This document shows, one piece after another, positions 58,943-64,000 of a stretch of DNA of 64,000 nt. Below the pieces are notes generated by a model. That model did not search any database. It was not told where the DNA came from and saw nothing but the letters and a program-made list of their open reading frames with translations. This DNA comes from Paenibacillus albidus. Lineage in GTDB: Bacteria > Bacillota > Bacilli > Paenibacillales > Paenibacillaceae. Position 1 is the stretch's first letter. Each line of letters starts with the position of its first letter. Location of the stretch: contig NZ_BMKR01000038.1 of NCBI RefSeq assembly GCF_014644435.1, positions 1-64,000 on the forward strand, written 5' to 3'. The position numbers and the translations under genes were made by a program.

Positions 58943-61423
58943 TTATTCGGTTTCGGACTCAACTTCAACTTCTTTTTCGAGCGCTACAGGCTGAGGAGCC
59001 TCCTTCTTCGTGACCACAAGCTCGCCGTTCACTTCATCAATATTGAGCGAATCGCCTTTGGAGATATTACCTTTGAGCAATTCCTCGGACAGGCGGTCTT
59101 CAATATGCTTTTGAATCGCGCGGCGCAGTGGACGTGCGCCGAAGGCCGGATCATAACCCTCTTTGGCGAGGAAGGCCTTCGCTCCATCGGTGAGCACGAA
59201 GTCAACATCGTATTCACGCAGCCGCTTGCGCAGCTCCTCGGACATAAGCGTAACGATTTCGGCAATATGCTTCTCGTCCAGGGAGTGGAACACAATGATC
59301 TCATCGATCCGGTTCAGGAACTCAGGACGGAAGCTCTTCTTCAGCTCTTCCATAACCTTGCCCTTCATATTTCCGTACTCTGCACCCGCATCCTGTACCG
59401 CCGTGAACCCAAGGGTCGAGTTCTTGCGGATAGCTTGTGCTCCGACGTTCGAGGTCAGAATAATCAGAGTGTTGCGGAAATCGACTACACGCCCCTTGGA
59501 ATCGGTTAGCCGTCCATCTTCGAGCACTTGCAGCAGAATGTTGAATACTTCCGGATGTGCTTTCTCTATTTCATCAAGCAGGACCACGGAGTACGGCTTG
59601 CGGCGTACCTTTTCCGTCAATTGGCCGCCTTCTTCATATCCTACATATCCTGGAGGCGCCCCGACCAGACGGGACGTCGAGTGTTTCTCCATGTATTCCG
59701 ACATATCGATACGGATGACCGCATTCTCGTCACCAAACATGGCTTCGGCAAGGGCACGGGCCAGCTCGGTTTTACCTACACCTGTAGGTCCCAAGAAGAT
59801 GAATGAGCCCATCGGACGTTTCGGATCCTTCAGACCCGCGCGCGCCCGGCGGAGGGCCCGGCTGACGGCTTTGACCGCTTCGTCCTGGCCAATGACACGC
59901 TCATGCAGCAAAGCTTCCATGTTGAGCAGACGGTCCGTCTCCTCTTCCTTCAGCTTGCTGACCGGAATTCCGGTCCAGCTGGCGACCACCTGGGCGATAT
60001 CCTCCGGTGTAACCTCGGAGTCGGTACGTCCTTGTTTTTCTTTCCACTGATTTTTGGTGGTATCGAGCTCCTCGCGGATTTTCTGCTCAGTATCACGCAG
60101 AGCTGCGGCTTTCTCGAATTCTTGGCTTTGTACGGCAGAGTCCTTCTCCTTACGGATATCATCCAGCCGCATTTCCAGTTCCTTCAGATTCGGCGGAATC
60201 GTGTAAGAGTTCAATCTTACCTTGGAGCCCGCTTCATCAATCAGGTCAATCGCCTTATCCGGCAGGAAGCGGTCCGGAATATAACGGTCCGACAGCTTCA
60301 CAGCTTCGACGATCGCCTCATCCGTGATCTTCACCCGGTGATGGGCTTCATAACGGTCGCGGAGACCATACAGAATTTGCACCGCTTCTTCCGGAGATGG
60401 CTGATCCACCGTAATCGGTTGGAAACGGCGCTCCAAAGCAGCATCCTTCTCAATATATTTGCGGTATTCGTCCAGTGTCGTTGCACCGATGCACTGCAAT
60501 TCTCCACGGGCCAAGGCCGGTTTCAGAATGTTGGAGGCATCAATGGCACCTTCGGCTCCACCCGCTCCAATCAGAGTGTGCAGCTCGTCGATGAAGAGCA
60601 CGATATTCCCGGCTTGACGAATCTCATCCATAATTTTCTTAAGGCGGTCCTCGAACTCACCGCGGTATTTGGTTCCGGCGACCACTGAACCCATATCGAG
60701 CGTCATTACACGTTTATCACGCAAGGTCTCCGGAATTTCATTGTTGATGATTTTTTGGGCCAAGCCTTCGGCAATCGCTGTTTTACCTACCCCGGGTTCA
60801 CCAATCAGCACCGGATTGTTTTTGGTCCGGCGGCTGAGGACCTGAATAACGCGTTCGATCTCTTTGCTGCGTCCAATGACAGGGTCCAAATTGCCATCCT
60901 TGGCATAAGCGGTCAAGTCACGAGCCAAGCCGTCCAGTGTCGGCGTGCTGACATTAGCGGGGGTCCCGCTGTGGCTGGAAGCCGCTTCACTGCTGCCCAG
61001 GAGCTGCAGGACTTGCTGGCGGGCTTTGTTCAGGCTGATCCCCAGATTATTAAGTACACGTGCAGCTACACCTTCACCTTCACGGATCAGACCCAGGAGA
61101 ATATGCTCCGTACCCACGTAAGTGTGTCCAAGCTTGCGGGCTTCGTCCATCGACAGTTCGATTACTTTTTTGGCGCGAGGAGTATAGGCAATGTTCGTAG
61201 GCTGTTCTTGGCCGCGGCCAATCAGTGTTTCCACTTCGTCCTGAATTTTCTCAAGACCCAAGCCTAGTCCGATTAACGCTTTCGCGGCAATGCCGTCTCC
61301 TTCACGAATGAGTCCGAGCAAAATATGTTCTGTCCCAATATTGTTGTGTCCTAAACGAACAGCTTCTTCCTGCGCCAGCGCCAGCACTTTTTGTGCGCGT
61401 TCCGTAAATCTTCCAAACATCAT
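58943..61423 (-). CDS. clpC: AAA+ unfoldase ClpC
   Basis: An 826-residue class I Hsp100. Two N-terminal Clp-N repeats (GHNNIGTEHILLGLIREGDG and the second copy GHTYVGTEHILLGLIREGEG), NBD1 with GEPGVGKTAI, a middle domain with a UVR-like stretch (SAVQSQEFEKAAALRDTEQ), and NBD2 with GPTGVGKTEL. It feeds ClpP and works with McsB as arginine-phosphate-dependent protease. Start MMFGRF as in B. subtilis. Confidence 0.99.
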   Translation of the reverse strand: MMFGRFTERAQKVLALAQEEAVRLGHNNIGTEHILLGLIREGDGIAAKALIGLGLGLEKIQDEVETLIGRGQEQPTNIAYTPRAKKVIELSMDEARKLGHTYVGTEHILLGLIREGEGVAARVLNNLGISLNKARQQVLQLLGSSEAASSHSGTPANVSTPTLDGLARDLTAYAKDGNLDPVIGRSKEIERVIQVLSRRTKNNPVLIGEPGVGKTAIAEGLAQKIINNEIPETLRDKRVMTLDMGSVVAGTKYRGEFEDRLKKIMDEIRQAGNIVLFIDELHTLIGAGGAEGAIDASNILKPALARGELQCIGATTLDEYRKYIEKDAALERRFQPITVDQPSPEEAVQILYGLRDRYEAHHRVKITDEAIVEAVKLSDRYIPDRFLPDKAIDLIDEAGSKVRLNSYTIPPNLKELEMRLDDIRKEKDSAVQSQEFEKAAALRDTEQKIREELDTTKNQWKEKQGRTDSEVTPEDIAQVVASWTGIPVSKLKEEETDRLLNMEALLHERVIGQDEAVKAVSRALRRARAGLKDPKRPMGSFIFLGPTGVGKTELARALAEAMFGDENAVIRIDMSEYMEKHSTSRLVGAPPGYVGYEEGGQLTEKVRRKPYSVVLLDEIEKAHPEVFNILLQVLEDGRLTDSKGRVVDFRNTLIILTSNVGAQAIRKNSTLGFTAVQDAGAEYGNMKGKVMEELKKSFRPEFLNRIDEIIVFHSLDEKHIAEIVTLMSEELRKRLREYDVDFVLTDGAKAFLAKEGYDPAFGARPLRRAIQKHIEDRLSEELLKGNISKGDSLNIDEVNGELVVTKKEAPQPVALEKEVEVESETE

Positions 61424-61459
61424 ATCTCCTGCACCTCCATGAATAGTAAATATCTATTA

Positions 61460-62524
61460 TTAATGTTGTTTGCCCAGTGTTTCGCGGAGCAGCTTCGCCC
61501 GGAACATATCCCGTTCGGTAGAGGTCATTTCATCCCCGAACAGCTTCTCCAGAAAGCCAGGCTGTGTTTTTACATTTAGTTCGTTGAGCACCGAGATTGA
61601 CGGTCCTTCCAAAATGCCAAGATCAACCCCAAGCCTTACATCAGACAAGCGCTGTGCCGATTCCTTCAGTTCCATCACTGCCGCATAGGACAATATACCG
61701 TAGGACCGCATTACGCGGTCAGTAATCCGCAGAGCCGAATCCGCCAGCAGTCTTTGCCGCGCATTGCCTTCATGCTCGATAATTTGCGCAACTACACTGT
61801 GAAGGTTCTCGATGATTTCACTTTCGGTCTGGCCCAGCGTAATCTGATTGGAAATTTGAAAGATATTCCCTACAGCTTCGCTTCCTTCCCCGTAAATCCC
61901 TCTAACAGTCAACCCCACCTGATTAACAGCCGACAGAATACGGTTGATCTGATGGGTCATCACGAGGGCCGGCAGATGCACCATGACCGATGCACGGAGC
62001 CCTGTACCCACATTGGTCGGGCAGCTGGTCAAATATCCTCTTGTATCATCAAAAGCATAATTGACCGCCGCTTCGAATATATCGTCAATGGCTGTGGCAC
62101 GTTCCCAGGCCTCCCGGACATGCAGTCCCGGAAAAAGACACTGGATACGCAGATGGTCTTCCTCATTGATCATGATGCTGACGGACTCATCCTCGTTCAA
62201 AATGACGGCCCCGCCATGCGAATCATTGGCCAAATTAGGACTGATGAGATGTTTTTCCACCAGCACCTTTTTGTCCAATTCCTTCAATTCATCCAGCTTC
62301 AGCAGTTCAAAGGTGCCAAGCTCCCCTGCCGCTTCCCCCGGGAAGACGGGAGCCAGCTGAGCCAGAACTTCTTCTGACTGCTCTGTCGTTGCCAGCAGGG
62401 GGAACGGTAAATGCTGCAAATTGCGGGCAATACGCATTCGGCTGCTGATGACAATCTCGGAATGGTCGCCACCGCTGCGCATCCAATCACTAAGCGCTTG
62501 TTCGGTAAATCGGAGATTTGACAC
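61460..62524 (-). CDS. mcsB: Protein-arginine kinase McsB
   Basis: A 354-residue phosphagen-kinase-fold protein. N-terminal IVISSRMRIARNLQHLPFPL, the CPTNVGTGLRASVMVHLPAL loop with the reactive Cys, and RLGVDLGIL near the end. It phosphorylates arginines on CtsR and damaged proteins. 30 bases after mcsA. Confidence 0.97.
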   Translation of the reverse strand: MSNLRFTEQALSDWMRSGGDHSEIVISSRMRIARNLQHLPFPLLATTEQSEEVLAQLAPVFPGEAAGELGTFELLKLDELKELDKKVLVEKHLISPNLANDSHGGAVILNEDESVSIMINEEDHLRIQCLFPGLHVREAWERATAIDDIFEAAVNYAFDDTRGYLTSCPTNVGTGLRASVMVHLPALVMTHQINRILSAVNQVGLTVRGIYGEGSEAVGNIFQISNQITLGQTESEIIENLHSVVAQIIEHEGNARQRLLADSALRITDRVMRSYGILSYAAVMELKESAQRLSDVRLGVDLGILEGPSISVLNELNVKTQPGFLEKLFGDEMTSTERDMFRAKLLRETLGKQH

Positions 62525-62553
62525 GTCTTATCCCCCCTTATATATCAAAGACT

Positions 62554-63078
62554 TTACTCTTGTGCAATTTCTTTTTCAAGTTTTCGGATCTGATCCCGCA
62601 GCTGGGCTGCAGTTTCGAACTCTTCCTGTGTGATGCTTTGCAGTAATTCCTGCTTCAATTCATCAATTTGCCTTCTGGCCATAATCTGTGCCCCGGCACG
62701 CTTCGGGATCTTGCCGACATGGCCGGTGCTCCCATGCACCCGTTTGAAAAGCGGGTCCAGCGCGCTGTTAAAATACTTGTAACAGGAGCTGCAGCCAAAA
62801 CGTCCCATCTTGCTGAATTGGGAATAAGTCATCCCGCAATTCTCACATACCAGACTTTGCGTAGTTTTGGTTGCTGCGGATTTCTCCTTGCCGGCCCCCT
62901 CAAGATCAAGCAGGCCCGACAGCAGACTGTGAATGGAAAAGCCACCCGCTGTTCCGGGAATCAATTCCCCTTTTTCGCGTGCACAGCTCTCACAAATGTG
63001 GAATTCCGTCTTCTCTCCGTTCACAATTTTGGTGAAATGGAGCGTTGCCGGTTTGACACCGCATTCCTGGCATAACAT
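62554..63078 (-). CDS. mcsA: McsB activator McsA
   Basis: A 174-residue protein with two zinc-binding modules (CQEC...CESC and CENC...CSSC) and a C-terminal UVR motif (TQEEFETAAQLRDQIRKLEK). It activates McsB and binds ClpC. It lies between ctsR and mcsB. Confidence 0.96.
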   Translation of the reverse strand: MLCQECGVKPATLHFTKIVNGEKTEFHICESCAREKGELIPGTAGGFSIHSLLSGLLDLEGAGKEKSAATKTTQSLVCENCGMTYSQFSKMGRFGCSSCYKYFNSALDPLFKRVHGSTGHVGKIPKRAGAQIMARRQIDELKQELLQSITQEEFETAAQLRDQIRKLEKEIAQE

Positions 63079-63107
63079 AAGCGGAGTCCCTCCCTTATGG
63101 TTGACAA

Positions 63108-63569
63108 TTATTTGCCTAACAAAGAGATTAACATGGCCTTCATGATCTTGGCACGAATCTCATCCCGGTACGGAAGCTTAACCGTCAGGCATTCCCGGGA
63201 AACAGCGGCTCGCATGAGACACGCTTCACGCTTGGTCAGAAAACGGGCCTCTTCCAGCTGATAAATCAGCCCTTCGGCAGCGTTCTGATCAATGCCGCAC
63301 CCGATGGTGGATTTAAGATGCGCATGTAGAGCCACATTCTGCGGCAATTCAAAACGCTGAATACGGATGTATCCGCCGCCGCCGCGTTTGCTTTCCACCA
63401 CGTAGCCCTTTTCCAGTGTAAAGCGTGTACTAATGACATAATTGATCTGGGACGGTACGCATGAGAACTGGTCCGCCAGATCATTGCGCTGGATTTCCAC
63501 CGTACCTTCGGGACTTTCATGCAAAATATTCTTCAGATATTGTTCGATAATATCGGAGATATTACGCAT
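63108..63569 (-). CDS. ctsR: Class III heat-shock repressor CtsR
   Basis: A 153-residue CtsR. Winged-helix N-terminus (MRNISDIIEQYLKNIL, VPSQINYVISTRF), the glycine-rich wing KRGGGGYIRIQR that senses heat, and a C-terminal domain bound by McsB. The start was set at the ATG at 63569, seven bases after GGAGG. It represses its own operon through the operator at 63802-63823. Confidence 0.97.
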   Translation of the reverse strand: MRNISDIIEQYLKNILHESPEGTVEIQRNDLADQFSCVPSQINYVISTRFTLEKGYVVESKRGGGGYIRIQRFELPQNVALHAHLKSTIGCGIDQNAAEGLIYQLEEARFLTKREACLMRAAVSRECLTVKLPYRDEIRAKIMKAMLISLLGK

Positions 63570-63800
63570 CACTCATCCTCCAGTGTTTGAAACTTTATGC
63601 TGCTGTTTGTAGATTGCATCCGTCCGGCATTGATCTCTAAAGAACTTAACCCATCAGGCTGAGAGCGAATCGGCGCCTTGAGGGCTCCCGAGTTCCACTC
63701 CTCCCGGCTATCCTTAGTGTGACCCAATCCCCGAATTACAAATCCGGGGGACTAATAACCAAGAATTGAAAAGATCTTGAAGGATAAGCCCAACGGCTGC
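63570..63800 (-). promoter_or_regulatory. Long structured 5' leader of ctsR
   Basis: About 250 bases separate the promoter from ctsR. On the minus strand CCCCG-GATTTGTAATT-CGGGG is a hairpin enclosed by GGTTAT-TAGT / ACTA-(AGG)-ATAGCC. Further on are GAGT/ACTC and GC-rich complementary stretches. No reading frame with a ribosome-binding site was seen. It does not match a riboswitch class I can recall. Confidence 0.5.
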
Positions 63801-63801
63801 G

Positions 63802-63823
63802 TTGACTTTGACTTTCTTTGACT
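63802..63823 (-). promoter_or_regulatory. CtsR operator
   Basis: On the minus strand AGTCAAA-GAA-AGTCAAA (63807-63823) is a perfect CtsR heptamer repeat, followed by a further partial AGTCAA (to 63802). It lies just downstream of the -10, over the transcript start. Confidence 0.95.
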
Positions 63824-63831
63824 TATTTAAT

Positions 63832-63859
63832 ATTATACCATATTCTCGGCTAATGCCAA
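63832..63859 (-). promoter_or_regulatory. Sigma-A promoter of the ctsR operon
   Basis: On the minus strand -35 TTGGCA (63854-63859), a 16-base spacer and -10 TATAAT (63832-63837). Confidence 0.85.
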
Positions 63860-63902
63860 GAGGGCACGCTTATTTTTTACCTTTAAGGAAGAGTGTATTC
63901 GG

Positions 63903-63941
63903 AAGAAGCCCCCACCGTATGACCGATGGAGGAGCGTTCTT
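63903..63941 (-). terminator. Terminator after the truncated gene at the right edge
   Basis: On the minus strand AAGAA...CCTCCATCG and CGGTGGGGG...TTCTT form a 14-pair stem (with G-U pairs). It lies just after the stop codon at 63944. The following bases are only weakly T-rich. Confidence 0.6.
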
Positions 63942-63943
63942 GT

Positions 63944-64000
63944 TTAGAAAAAATCAAAAAGGGCCGTTGTCGCCTGCGGTACAATCTCCTCGAACCACTG
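63944..64000 (-). CDS. 3' end of an unidentified gene
   Basis: The last 18 codons of a minus-strand gene run in from the right edge, ending QWFEEIVPQATTALFDFF and TAA at 63944. A hairpin follows at once. The fragment is too short to identify. Confidence 0.55.
   Translation of the reverse strand, partial: QWFEEIVPQATTALFDFF

Noticed and set aside
63640..63740. T-box-like GTGGAACTCGGG in the ctsR leader
   Set aside because: It lacks the required TGGNACCGCG core and there is no terminator or Stem I. Heat-shock genes are not expected T-box targets.
1..64000. CRISPR arrays, insertion sequences, prophage genes and tRNA genes
   Set aside because: I looked on both strands and found no spaced direct repeats, transposase or phage-like frames, or tRNA cloverleaf sequences.

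Overview
The window is chromosomal DNA of an endospore-forming, low-to-mid GC Firmicute, most likely Paenibacillus or a close Paenibacillaceae relative. Spore genes (cwlD, gerD, kbaA, pdaB, sigH, a SpoIIM-family gene), a zinc-type S14, a CtsR/McsA/McsB/ClpC operon and Bacillales gene order support this. The order is that of the B. subtilis rrn-ctsR-to-pdaB-rrn interval read on the minus strand. The left edge is the promoter and leader of an rRNA operon running leftward out of the window, and the right edge is the upstream region of ctsR.

Layout from right to left, which is the direction of transcription for nearly everything: (1) 63.9-58.9 kb, the class III heat-shock operon ctsR-mcsA-mcsB-clpC behind a CtsR operator; (2) 58.5-55.2 kb, radA-disA-pssA; (3) a small MazG-like gene on the opposite strand at 54.7-55.1 kb; (4) 54.5-50.6 kb, yacL-ispD-ispF-gltX; (5) a cysteine-type T-box followed by cysE-cysS-mrnC-rlmB-rae1, then sigH; (6) rpmG-secE-nusG-rplK-rplA, rplJ-rplL behind an L10 leader, an RsmC-like methyltransferase, and rpoB-rpoC; (7) the str group rplGB-rpsL-rpsG-fusA-tuf; (8) a three-gene accessory module (Fnr-type regulator, V4R protein, cupin) at 26.4-28.3 kb between str and S10; (9) the S10-spc-alpha ribosomal operon rpsJ to rplQ, then truA and rplM-rpsI; (10) a cysH-sat sulfate-assimilation pair; (11) the spore cluster cwlD, salA, gerD, kbaA, ppk2, pdaB, a SpoIIM-family gene and a small unknown gene.

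Most of the window is housekeeping: ribosome, RNA polymerase, translation factors, Sec translocon, tRNA charging, isoprenoid precursors, c-di-AMP and protein quality control. The points that stand out are the Fnr/V4R/cupin module, which carries a perfect FNR box centred at -41.5 from a plausible -10; the long structured leader of ctsR; the attenuator-like palindrome in the rpoB leader; a hairpin that can mask the cwlD ribosome-binding site and overlaps a sigma-E-like promoter; the sulfate pair with an operator-like inverted repeat; and the MazG-like gene and pssA inserted in the disA-yacL interval. I saw no insertion sequence, prophage, CRISPR array or tRNA gene. All assignments are from reading the sequence; no database search was run.
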